DNA of 64,000 nucleotides from Silurus meridionalis (Eukaryota > Chordata > Actinopteri > Siluriformes > Siluridae), in the NCBI RefSeq assembly GCF_014805685.1, contig NC_060886.1, positions 15,378,608 to 15,442,607 on the forward strand, written 5' to 3'. Below, one piece after another: positions 1 to 21,005 of this stretch (the first letter of the stretch is position 1; each line of letters starts with the position of its first letter). The notes under the pieces were generated by a model, which saw only the letters and a list, made by a program, of their open reading frames with translations, was not told the origin of the DNA and made no database searches. The position numbers and the translations under genes were made by a program.

Positions 1-62
1 GGCAGTATAACCTGGGAGGTCAAATATTGTCTATAAATTGAGGTTAAACATTAATTTATATA

Positions 63-300
63 TACCGTATTTTCCGGACTATAAGCTGCTACTTTTTTCC
101 CACGCTTTGAACCCCGCGGCTTAAGCAATGAAGCGGCTAATTTAAGGATTTTTCCTGGATTTTTTCCGCTTTCACAAGCTTCATGCGGCCAAAAAACGGA
201 GCCCCGTAACATAAGACTAATGAAATTGCCGAACGGGTTTAAATTCTTTAAAAAACTCAGTGGGTGCGGCTTATTTTTGGGTGCGCTTAATAGTCTGTAT
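63..300. mobile_element. Non-autonomous DNA transposon relic with short inverted ends
   Basis: The left end reads GTATTTTCCGGACTATAAG. The right end, GCGCTTAATAGTCTGTATA, is its imperfect reverse complement, and no coding frame lies between them. This resembles a common fish MITE-type element. It sits in the intron before the first visible app exon. The superfamily is not determined. Confidence 0.5.
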
Positions 301-314
301 ATAGTATATATCTA

Positions 315-483
<169 letters not shown>

Positions 484-537
484 ATTACAACCAGGACCAA
501 ATAAAAAGATTTACTGAGTAGCTTGTTGTTTTCTTAG

Positions 538-9885
<9,348 letters not shown>

Positions 9886-11520
9886 GTTTTCATTCTCCCC
9901 CATATCACTTCCCCACTTTTCATCTCTCTCCATAAGGACAGTATAAAAATTTAAATAATAATAATATATGCTGATCCTTCATCTGCTCTAGTGCTGAACT
10001 CATGGAGATGAGCGTGGCTTCAATCACCAGACCATTTCATCCAGTCACACGAGTGTTCACATTGTTTGCACAGAAAAGCGAGGCATGTGGTTGTTTTGTT
10101 TTGTTTTCTCCTCTTTCAGCCATATGTCTGTCCGGACATCTGCACCTGTCATTTCCAAGCATTAAATATCTTTCTGCATTTCACCTGGTCTATCTTTCCA
10201 GTCCATCCATCTGTTTTCTCTGCTCTAGCTCAGTCTGTGTTCCCTTCTTTTCTGCACTTATTGGATGCTTTTCCCCTGTCGCTCTTCTGTGGCTTCCCTC
10301 TATCGTCCTGTCTTTCCTGGATATTCGGACAACAGCTATGCTGGGCTCACGTGTGACTCTGAATGCGAAGATGGCCAGAAACAAGAATAATGTAACTCGT
10401 CATTTTGAGCTTTCCATTTCCGGACCGGTCTTGCCCAAGGTCTGTGTTTTTTCCAGAAAAATATATAAAACAAAAATAAATAAAAATATATATATATATA
10501 CATATATAAATAATACATAAGAAAAATATTAAAGTTTGTTTTTTATTGTGTGTGATGTATTGAGACAAGGCATAAAATAGATGTACCTATTTAGTGCATG
10601 GCAATTATGACTGAGAGGTTTCAGATCCACATGCTGGCATCAGCCACTCTTAATGTAGAGATTATAGGAGGATTGTACATTTTAATGTTTTCTTGTGGTC
10701 ATGTAATTTGAAAAAGAATAGCAAATTCCAAATGTCTTTAAAGCTTTGTTGAGACAGAGAAATGGTGTAAATGAAGTCAGTGCTTTTCTTTTAAACTATT
10801 TAATAACACGCACACTGCTGCATGGGGCTGGGCAAGCTGTAATAAGTTAATTGAAGTAAAATACTAGCCCATGAGTTCTGTCGGTTTCCTATGCATTTCT
10901 TATGTTGTGTTTGGGCTTTTTTTTTTTCTGGGGTCTATTGCTTTGGCTCTGTTTACTTTCATTCCATCTCAGGAGTTAATAAGAAAACAGTGGATTTATT
11001 GTTTTTATACACCTTTTTGGAGACAAATATATTTGACATTTGCATTGCTTTCTGTGACATTCACAAATACTAAACGGCATAGATTTTTGTCGTCTTTCCT
11101 GTGTCTCAGAAGGTCAAATGGGCATTACTGCTTACTAGAAAGTATTAGAACCAAAATGAGGGCAATCTAACTATGTGGAATATGACTTAAAAAATTCTCA
11201 GCTGCTCTGCAGGCATCTCCTTCTAGGTTGGGAGTGGGATTCATTACAGTACAACATTACAGACTTGCTCAAATGGTTCAGACATAGTACTCTGTATAAT
11301 GCGCTTAAGTCAGGTGTTCTGGTTATGCAAGGATACTCAGAGATGAGTGTCTGTGGTCAGTGAGGGGCAGTGAAAAAAGGAAAGACTCCACCTTTGTCAG
11401 ACTCCTCCTTTCCATGTCTTTTTTTTTTTCTCCCTGTGTATGCATCTGTCAAAGTCATTGGCTTAGACTGGGGAACATGCTTTCTACACTGTATCCCATT
11501 AATAAAAAGTTTTGAATGTA
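9886..11520 (+). other. appa: app 3' untranslated region
   Basis: This non-coding stretch follows the app stop codon. It has a pyrimidine-rich part at 10100-10320 and an AT-rich part at 10460-10530. The best polyadenylation signal is AATAAA at 11501, about 1.6 kb after the stop. Open frames here look like chance frames. The convergent gabpa transcript ends just beyond. Confidence 0.65.
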
Positions 11521-12075
11521 CATAACTTTTTCATGTCTGAATTTAAATGTGTTGTGTGCTTGTGTGTGACGCATAGACCCGACTCAGCTATTCAAAAAAT
11601 CATCTCTTTATTTCCCCCTGGTGGACAGTTAAAAAGTACCTCACCTCGAGGGAGTCAGAACATCAAAATAATAATAAAAAAAAAAACATCATTTAGAAAG
11701 GGAAAATATCAAAATACACTGCCATTGTGGCTATCAAAAACATAGTTTATATACAATGGAAATGCAGCCAATGCTACCCTGCAGTCAGAGGAAAAAAGCA
11801 TACACAAAAATCAAAGCTCAAATATGGTCATTAGTAATTTCATTATCTCACTCACTCACTTACACACACACACACACACGCAAGCCCAATCATGCTCTCT
11901 TGCGGGACCTGCTATACTGTCCCATAACACTCATTCTTTTATATATAGATATATACACACACTCGCTCATAAAACACGCATACACATATTCATAAATGCA
12001 CTTGTCCTGCCCAAAGTCTTTGCCCATGCTTTGCCCTTCCCTTCTCCACATCATCTCTCACGTAGCCCCTCACAC

Positions 12076-15000
12076 TCAGCTGTCCTTCTCCAATGTGGTG
12101 GCCAGTGCGACGGTGGTGACTGGCTGACCTGCGGGCGTTGTCAGGGCGACGGTGTTGATGCCATGCAGCTGCACCCGTGCCAGTTTTTTCTGCTCGCACT
12201 CCGTCACCAAGCTGTTAAGTTCAGCGGCGCTGTAGCCAATCAGAGTTCTCAGGTCGCAAACAAATTTGTAGACGAAGCGCTTGCCCTGCACTTTGCTGAT
12301 CATGTCACCATCATAGTAGTATCTGTGAGAGAGATGGATTTAGTAAATGCAAAAAAAAAAAAAAAAAAAGCAGAGACTGTCGGAAATCTGAGAACTGCAC
12401 ACAGCTGCAGGACATAAACCTCATGCTGCATAATGACACAGTTCAAGATGATTCATAGTTCATTTTATTATAACCTTAATTTGCTGCAGCTAGTAATAAT
12501 TATACTGATCAAAGACAATACGGTGAGTATGAAATCAGCACAAAAATAAAATTTAATGAGCTTAACAATGAACTTACACAGCAGACTAATCGAGCAAAAA
12601 ATTAATAACACCTTTACTAATCATGAAAAGGTATGTGCTTTAAATAATTTTTTGTTGCTGCATACTGGAAATCTGTCATCCGATGTTTCCCAATAGCCAC
12701 ATTTCCATTGGTATTACATGACTGTGTGTTTAGACTTATTTAAGCTACGCTGAAATAAAACACTTCCACTACACAATAACAAGGTTTTAAACAAACCTGA
12801 GGGCTCGGCTGAGCTTCTCATAGTTCATTGTGGGTTTGTTCTTCCTCTGACCCCATTTCTGAGCCACTAGCTCTGGCTGGTTGAGTTTGAACTCTCCCTC
12901 CTCCCCGACCCAGGAAATGCAGTCCCTGGCATCCTTGTCTGTCAGCAGCTCCAGCAGGAACTGCCATAACTGAATTTGCCCATTATTACCTGAGGGGAGT
13001 GGCAAAACTCATTACAGTACATAATATTTGTTCATGAACGGAAAAACAATAGCATCAAAAACACAAAAATATCTGTCCCTAAATAAATGTTTTATTAACT
13101 AAAATCTAATCTGCATCATTATAAAAAGCTATTTACACAATTCAACTGTTTAAATGTTAAAAAATTTTATTGCAACCAATAAAATGTAAGGATTTTCACA
13201 CACAAGATTTCGGACCATCTGTTACCTGTACGGTTGCCAGGGGAACTGCGTTCCTCTCCAGAGATGCGTGGTGCTCTGGGAACTTTGTTATGCTTCTGCA
13301 CCTTAATGGTTGTGGGTGTGGCCTGTTGTACAGGTGCAGGGATGATCTGAACAGCTGGAGCCCAGGTGAAAGACAAACGAATATTTAAATGAAAGTGGTC
13401 GAGAGAGACTAATCCTTCACTCATGTCAAATTTAATGAACCACAAAAATGCGAAGTTAAACACAAACTGCTCTACATAACGATCTAAAATGCGTTCAACC
13501 GATTGTATAACTCACCATGTTTATTTGTCGCAAAAAAAAGAAATTATGTCAATAATAATCCAAAACTCTTTGTCTCAGTTTAGGTTTATCAGAAGCCACT
13601 GCATGTACTGTAAAAATGCCAAAGATACTTACGCTGATCAATAGTGACTGTCGCTTCCTGTCCCTGCTCCTGACTCGCCAAAACATCTGCATTAAATATG
13701 ACATTTATTAATATGCATAATAATCATTTAGTTGAAATTGGAAAAAAATACTGTGTGCACGTGCTCACATTTACGTAGCAGCTCCAGGTGGCTCCACAGG
13801 ATTTCTCCATTAGGCACTCTTTGGAGAAACTCCTCTTGGCTGAAGGCGCACAGTTGCCGACCCGGGATGTGGATGCCTCCCACCTCAATCTCCTCGATGT
13901 TGAACTCCTTCATCACCCACACTGCCCAGTGGATCACCTGATCTGCTGTCCACTGCACCGGATCTGGCACAATTACATACACAGAAATTGTTTCATAATA
14001 CAGAACTATAATGCAGTATGCTGGATGCAAAATAAACTAAAATCATTCTGTGGTTGAGATTTGCAAAAGGCACAATTCGATTCCAAACCGAATACAATCT
14101 TCATATCAGTATTTGTTAGCCTGTGCAGTTTTATAGCAAAAAAAAAAAATGTTTATTTCTATTTTGTGTTGCCCTTTTTGCACCAGCTAATATTAATATG
14201 ATAATAATATAAACTACTTACTTTCCACAATTGTGGGACTTACCATAAGGAATACTAAGTCGAACCTGCTCCTTGCGGTAGCCTTCAAGTGCGGCTGCCC
14301 ATCGGGTCACCTGTTCAGAGGTCTCATCTGCAATGGCTGCTCGCTCGACTGCTATCACCTGCCCATCCTCCACCAAGTGAGCCTCCTCTCCTGTGGCCGC
14401 GTCAGGATCTATCACTACCTCCACTGTCTCTACTGGCTTCACTATCTCTAAGATATTCAACTTCTCTTCACCTACAGAGCAAATGAAAATAGTGTTAATA
14501 ATACTATGACCAAATACTAAGACTCTTTTTTGTATAAAATAAGTGCAGGTATGACACAGGTGATGATACCTGGTTTTGTGATAATCTGCAAACTGAGCTG
14601 TACTGTGCCATCAGTCTTTACACCCTGATCAAAAAGGCTGTGGTCAGGGTGCAGCTACATAAAAAGAAATCAAGAATAAGCTTATACTGTTACACACACA
14701 CACACCGCAACAGAGTAAGGCAGATGTATGAAAACCCACATGAATGTCCTGCAGACAAATATCATATCCATCCAGAGCAATCTGTACACGAGGCTCCAGC
14801 AACTTCTTCAAGTTACCGACTGGCTCGTTGATATCTATGTCCTGAGTGATGAGATCGCTGGCTGTAATGGTCTGCTCCTCTATCCTACAGAAGCCACATG
14901 CATAAAACAAATCACTGAAACATGTACAGCTAATGCAGTTTTTACAACATTCTGGAGATATGTCATCACAACTTTATAGCCGAAAGCATGAGTGAGAAGA

Positions 15001-15106
15001 AAAAAAAAAGAGAGAGAGAAAAAACTCACCCTTCTTCTAAGCATTCTTGTTTCTCTTGTCCATCGATCTCAATCTCGATCATCTCCTCAGCCTCACTTTT
15101 TGACAT
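12076..15106 (-). CDS. gabpa: GA-binding protein alpha chain (ETS transcription factor)
   Basis: GABP alpha binds GGAA sites and pairs with GABP beta in the nucleus to activate mitochondrial, ribosomal and other housekeeping genes. Coding exons, in transcription order: 15106-15030, 14884-14740, 14654-14570, 14471-14244, 13963-13769, 13686-13633, 13354-13226, 12989-12797, 12322-12076; total 451 codons with stop, giving 450 residues (human 454). The start is [19 protein letters not shown]. The N-terminal domain includes [15 protein letters not shown] Pointed domain (about 179-244) starts [13 protein letters not shown]. The ETS domain (about 305-390) includes [33 protein letters not shown] and YYYDGDM. 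All junction phases agree. Gene order tail-to-tail with app matches human 21q21. The non-coding first exon in the GC-rich region was not fixed. Confidence 0.97.
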
Positions 15107-15549
15107 TCTACCACTGATATTCGGCCACCTTCAAACCCAAACGGCACAGTAAATCATTTTTGTCATCAAGAAGAAAAAGTTCAAAGATATTTCTGATTTA
15201 AAAAAAAAACTTTTTGAAAATGTATTGATGTTCAAAGTGATTGATGTTCAATGTTCAAAGTGTCTATAATTCTCTATAGTTTTTCTATATGACAATCTAC
15301 ATATAAGAAATCTATTTGTGACCTTGTTTTGGAACGGAGACAGACGTGTCAGTGGTGCTCACATGAGTTCCTCTATACAGATTTACTATGAGACTCGGTG
15401 GAAGTAGCGGAGAGGAGGAGACTGCTGAAACGCCGTGGCGCCTCTCTGAACCTCTCCAACTCTCACGCAAAACCGAGGCCTGGCCACTGACTAGGCCCAG
15501 CACTATGATTTACCATTTAAGTAACACATCCATGTCATAATTAAACGCT

Positions 15550-16680
15550 AATAAACCAGAACGGGCGCCTGATCAGCCGTACTCGGTATTATTCAGGAGC
15601 TCTGCGCTGCGCGAAAAAGCCGATTTGAAGCGCCACGACGCGCGAGAACAAGCAAACGTAGTTGCCATATTGGGCTCGTTTCGAGTTTCGAAATATAACC
15701 GTGAAATTGTGTGAAACGGCGACTTTGGAAAAACTTTGGAAACTTTGAAACGATCGCCACGCATCGCACTTTTGATTCTGGAAAGTTAGAACGGAAATGG
15801 AAGAAACGGAAACAAAACAACAGAAGGGCAATGTAAAAGCAGCCGGAAATCCTGGCGAAAAGTGCGCGGCGCTGTCAGACTTCCGAAAGCGGGCTACACA
15901 AACCGGGACGCCGCCTGCGCTCCAGATTAGCCCGTTTTACGCGGAAAAGTAAATGTAATCTGGAGGTCAGGTAACAACATTTTAGTGTTCTATAATGCTC
16001 CTGTCGCTACCTGGCCTTTGTGCACCGGTTAGCTTCTCAGCACAGCCCGCAGACACGCCTGGGAACTCGGCTATCTTAGTTGGCCGTTGGTCCTTCCGCA
16101 GGACGCGGTACAGCGAGCACTTCGCCCCCCCGCACCTGCGTTTTTATGGAGAACTTCTTCACCGTGTAGTCTGGTCTTTCACAGCCCACGGTCATGCAGT
16201 CAAACACGCTGAACATGTAACCGCTCCGTTGCCTGCTTCGAAATGACTTATCGAGAAGATACGCGGCTCCGTCAACATCCACTGTTAGCACAGCGGCTAG
16301 GCGGTTAGCTAGTGCCAATGGTAAACTCACTAAGGATGCTAACTAGCGTTAGCCACACAGTGAAATTTCAACAAAAAGCGGGAAACAGCTCGGGCCACAA
16401 TTCAATACATAACAGTACACGTTCAGGCGACTCGAGTTTACATCTAAATTCTGTTTTTGACCGAAGAAATGTAAATAAATATAAGCACTTTACCTCTTAT
16501 TTTGGGGAATGTGTTGGGAAAGTGTTGAAGAGTTTTTTTTTTTCAGGACTTGGGCTGTAAGCGGCTAGCTTAGTGTGTGCTAACTTCACGAAGTGTTCAT
16601 GCTAGTTTAGGGTGAGCAGCGCGCTGGGGGCGGGGATGTGGAGGAGGCCTGAGTCGGCCTGGGGGAGCTGCTCAACTCCA
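15550..16680. promoter_or_regulatory. GC/CpG-rich promoter region of gabpa
   Basis: CpG density rises sharply compared with the flanks. GGAA/TTCC ETS-type cores such as GCCGGAAATCC and ACTTCCG lie near 15840-15885, and a GC box (GGGGGCGGGG) lies near 16628. The region is immediately 5' of the gabpa coding exons, so it is its likely promoter. In human this promoter is shared with ATP5PF on the opposite strand; no atp5pf exon was recognised here. Confidence 0.6.
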
Positions 16681-16924
16681 TAACCAGCTTTAGTTGAAAT
16701 AAAACCAAATAAACTAAGCTAAATTAGCTTTTTGGATCTTTTTTTTTCTTACATGCAGTTTGTTGCTCGTCACCAATTTAAACTGTTTACACGATCAGGT
16801 ACCTGTGGTGTCTTCAAGTCTACCAGTAGTGTTTATTTTACTTTTCTACAATCAGCACATATAAACCAATGCCTTGCTTAATGCCTTTAACGTCACAGTC
16901 TATCTATGGCCTTTAACGTCACAG

Positions 16925-16963
<39 letters not shown>

Positions 16964-17370
16964 GGGTAAATAAAGGTGCTCAATTTGTAACCATTATGAT
17001 CTTAAATCTATAAATAATGCATTATGGGAATGACCCCCCAAAAAGAAACCGGGAATCCCTTTGCACAAGTGATGTCCCAATAAGCACTAATGACTAGTTC
17101 ATTTGCACTGGCAAGTTGTAAAAGATTTATTTAAAACTACATCCCAAGCTACAATCAAACCTATTTTCTTCATCACTGTTTCATGTTCTATGTGAACATC
17201 TTAAAGAGCCATGAAGTTACTGAGCAACTCAAGAACTATGAGAATGGATTAGGATTGTAATTAGTATTTAATTAATATAAAACCTTTTACTGCCATGGCT
17301 TACGACCGCAGTTCGGTATTTAAGGACCCTTTACTGAACTGTACACCTCAACAACATAGAACTGTAATAA
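16681..17370. other. Intergenic, only a TCTA microsatellite seen
   Basis: AT-rich sequence without a supported gene. A TCTA tetranucleotide run occupies about 16926-16963. Confidence 0.7.
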
Positions 17371-17374
17371 ATGG

Positions 17375-17630
17375 ACATTCAGTGCCACCCCAAATGAGGA
17401 TGGTTCCCTTTTGAGTCTGGTTCCTCTCAGGGTTTCTTCCTCGTACCATCTCAGGGCGTTTTCCCTCGCCAATGTCACCACTGGCTTGCTCATTAGAGAG
17501 AGACTTATAAGAGTTAAACATATAGGTACTAACATAAATTCATAGTTTATCCTATTTATCTCTGTAAAGTTGCATTGGGCAATGTGCATTGTTAAAAGTT
17601 CTACACAAATAAGACTGAATTGAATCTAGA
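17375..17630 (-). repeat. Dispersed family-R repeat, reverse copy
   Basis: The block with TTCCCTTTTGAGTCTGGTTC and CTCAGGGTTTCTTCCTCG is the reverse complement of the block GAGGAAGAAACCTTGAGAGG ... AACCAGACTC found at 26260-26300 and 62103-62135. It belongs to the same interspersed family but is diverged. The 89-codon minus-strand frame at 17320-17589 is repeat sequence. Confidence 0.75.
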
Positions 17631-18679
17631 AGCCACCTAGTTTCCAAGTTTCATACTTTTAAACTTAAACCTCCAACTCATCAGATAAAATGTCACAATT
17701 TATAACTTGTTTATTATTGGGTTTAGAAATCTGCTGTTTAAACACCACTGTCATCTAAAAGCTTTCATCTGGAAGACAAGTCGGACTCAAACATCTGTAT
17801 AATCACATCCACAAATCCCAGAAGGGTTGTTTAACAATCACATGTTCACACCTAATGAATAAAATCAGTTAAACAGACAGTTTTTGTGTGCTGCTTCTTA
17901 TTATCTTTGTCAGTGATCCATGCAAAAGCTCTTGTGAAACACAATTACTTATCTTTTTCCAAACTGTATTGCAATAGTATGAAATCATGTTTTTTAATAT
18001 ATTTTTATTAAATATTTTTTTAATTAAAGGAAAAAAAAACTTCTGCTCGTGAAATTAAAATAGCAAAAAACAGCCGAGATAAACTTTGTAACTGGAGCAC
18101 ATGACCATGTTGACTTGTCCACATTTTAAATAGGTCATGTGTGATACTGTAGCTCCCGTGAGGCCTGCAGTTATATGACCTTACCACTAGGGGGTGATTG
18201 CAGATTGTCTGTGCCCATGTATCAGGGAAGTCACGTGTATTATTGTCAACATCCAGATGCTGGAGATATTTTAATGGAGAATTTCGCTTTCTGGTCATGG
18301 TGAGCCACAAAACAATAACACCGAGATAAGATTTCCTCAGTGCATAGAGGTGTTGACCTAATAGACTGGCAAGTGCTTACATGCACCCAACATGCTCTTC
18401 TTGGAGAACTGTTTAAATCACAAAAGGACTTTGTGTGGTTGTAATGTTTAGGCTGAGAACAGAAAACAATCATGATCAGCAAAAATAATTTAGATTGTAT
18501 CGCAGACATCAGCGATGCCATGGCTATTTACATATCTACAATCTTGTTACTTATCTTAATTTTGCAAATGTTTTAACTGTGTAATTAAATCCAGGAATTA
18601 GATTTTTAAAACAGATTTTTAAACCAGTTAATGTAATTTCTTCTAAACTGAAGATACAGTGAAAATTATATATGAAAAT
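17631..18679. other. Intergenic, no gene recognised
   Basis: AT-rich sequence. A JAM cytoplasmic exon would be expected here if the minus-strand jam2 relic were complete, but none could be recognised. Confidence 0.55.
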
Positions 18680-19896
18680 GCACTGGCAGAATAGACGGAC
18701 AGCCAAAATGCAGGAGAGCAATAAGAAAGTGGCACATACTGCAACTGCGATCTCTAATATAAGATTTAGCTCAGCTGAATCAAACCCACATACAGCACAT
18801 GGCATTACTGGTATAGACAATAATGCTAAGCAATGTTAATTATTTTATAACTTAAATTCAATGAAGAACATATGTTGACCCATGCAGCTCTTTGGTGGAC
18901 CAATACCATTAGAGGTCTCACAGCAGTATTGTCCTGCATCAGATTTTAACAAGCTTTTACATTTCTGGTAAAAAAAAACTAAGTAAGAACACAAATGTGC
19001 GTGTATTAAGTCTGAGATAAGTTAAAATCATCATAAAAACAAATGTCAAAATCACTCCAGGTGCACAAAGTGTTAATGAAGTGTAAATTGAGCCTGTGTT
19101 TGTATGGGTACATCTATATAGCTGAGCACAATGCACTTTTATACTACAAACATTAATCAGTTATTGTTTGATTTCAAAATGTACCAGAATGCCTGTTTTC
19201 CCGTCTATGTTGCTAATGACTGGGACATGAGCTTTGCTCAGTAGTCTGTTGTCCTTGTAACAGGTGTAAATGATGGGGGGACAGTCAGCTTGTCTTCACA
19301 GTGCAGTTCCACCAGAGAGCTGCTCACTGCACATGGCATGATGGAGCATTGGGAGGTACTGGCCATGGGACACATGCGGATTTAGTCATATTTTTCTTAT
19401 AGACTTTACTGAATAGAAGTTAAACACAATTTAAATATAGAGTGATATAAAAACAATATAATATGCCCAATTAGCACATTGAGAGATACTGTGACCTTCC
19501 CAAGATGGATGGATCTTGGCATGCAGTGATTTCACAGTGATTGGCCCCTAAGTCTTTTTGATTAACACCATGCAGGGTCACTGTCATCCCTTCGATTGAA
19601 GCTCTGCCTTTAAATAAGCATAAAGTAAGTAATCATGCAGTCCTAACAAAACGCAGGGATATACAGCGTCATAAAAAAAAAACAAGGGGAGACTGGAAAA
19701 GATAATTACCTGATTCTTGTTCTTGATCATTTTTGGTTAAAGCATCAAAAACATGGAAAAATCTACCTGTAATTTCACCATCAAAATAAACATAGGAGAC
19801 ATCTTGGCTTTTCTTTTTCTGTCAGTTGTTCCCTTTTTCTGACTGGAACAGAGGGCAGCATCTATTGCCATTATAAAAAGTAATGTCACATTAAGC
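18680..19896 (-). pseudogene. jam2: Junctional adhesion molecule 2-like pseudogene
   Basis: JAM proteins are two-Ig-domain adhesion receptors of cell junctions. On the minus strand, JAM-like exons appear in correct order. V-domain first half, 19896-19767: AALCSSQKKGTTD, then in another frame SQDVSYVYFDGEI. V-domain second half, 19607 to about 19470: GRASIEGMTVTLHGVNQKD, CEITA, then frame-shifted KVTVSLNVLI. Second Ig domain, about 19372-19185: CSIMPCAVSSSLVELHCEDK, then after a shift in a C run, YTCYKDNRLLSKAH and NIDGKTGIL. Next, 18953 to about 18870: LKSDAGQYCCETSNGIGPPK. Membrane exon, 18774 to about 18680: LNLILEIAVAVCATFLLLSC. At least three frameshifts and the usual YTWYKD Trp changed to Cys indicate decay. 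The position upstream of gabpa on the same strand matches human JAM2-GABPA-APP. No start, signal or cytoplasmic exon was found. Confidence 0.8.
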
Positions 19897-21003
19897 CTAC
19901 TCAACATTTGGTGTGTATATAAATGATGCAATGAACTGTGTAAGAATAAAGAAGGATGCATAATAACATTGTTATTTACACTGTACATATTTTCCTTCTC
20001 TGCTTATTATTTATTGTTAAACATTGAGTTTGATTGCTAGCTAGCTTGTGTAGGAACAATAGAACGTAGACAGATATCACTCAACCACCCCATCCCCATA
20101 AAGTATTCACATACATAGCAGCTGATGGTGATTATTAATGCCCATTAAGTCCATTCATTTACCTAAAATTGGTGCATGTGTAGAAACAGCAAACCTTCAT
20201 TTGTAATATTAATTTTTTATTAATTTTATCTTAGCATCAGTCTACAAACACAATGATCACATATAGCCTATAAGATAAATAAGTCCAGTGAATGCCGAGG
20301 TCACCGTTTCTGGAAACGTTATTACAAGCAGTATTACCGAGTTGCGTTTCTAGATTTAGTTATTTAATAGAGCCTTTAAACATAACCTATGTGTAAAATC
20401 ATGCCTTTATTGGCAAATTCAGTATGAGAAAAGCATTACAAATGACATTTACAAAAGTGGACTTAAAATATGATTTTAGACTTATAGACTAATTATAGAC
20501 AAACAGATGTAGGCTACAAAGACAAATGGGCTCATAGTACAGGGTACAGTTTGTAAGAAAATAAAAGAATCATGACATTTTATTTGCCTAGTAAAATGCA
20601 GTGGTATTCAACACACACACACACACACACACACTATGCAGAAACATGTTTGCTTGTGACTGGTCCAGTGCAGTAGAGTGCAAACAAGTTTGCTACTGCA
20701 TGATTATATCAGAATATTGGTCAGAGGTGATGACAATAAGAAAAATCTTTCTCTTCTGAAACTTTCACAACCTTCAACAAAAGGGAGCTGGCTAAAAACA
20801 ATGTTATTTATTTATCTGGATGTAATATAGTTATTTCTTATAGACCATGAAATAATTATGTACATGTATATTGATCCTTTGTTTGGAAAAGGTTCAGTGT
20901 TGTTCAAGGAATCTAGTCAGGAAAGAGATTAGAACTAAGCAAACAACAAAGAAGTGCACAGGTTAGAGAGATTGATTCAGACATGCAAAATATTTACCTC
21001 ACA
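19897..21003. other. Intergenic with a short CA microsatellite
   Basis: AT-rich, with no supported gene. A CA run lies at 20611-20634. Missing 5' exons of the jam2 relic might be sought here. Confidence 0.6.
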
Positions 21004-21005
21004 TA

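Noticed and set aside
10002..10520. 172-codon plus-strand frame
   Set aside because: It lies in the app 3' UTR, is pyrimidine-rich and low-complexity, ends in a TA run and shows no family features.
15797..15952. 51-codon plus-strand frame starting MEETETKQQKGN in the gabpa promoter
   Set aside because: It is short, in a GC-rich promoter, has no homology, and does not resemble atp5pf.
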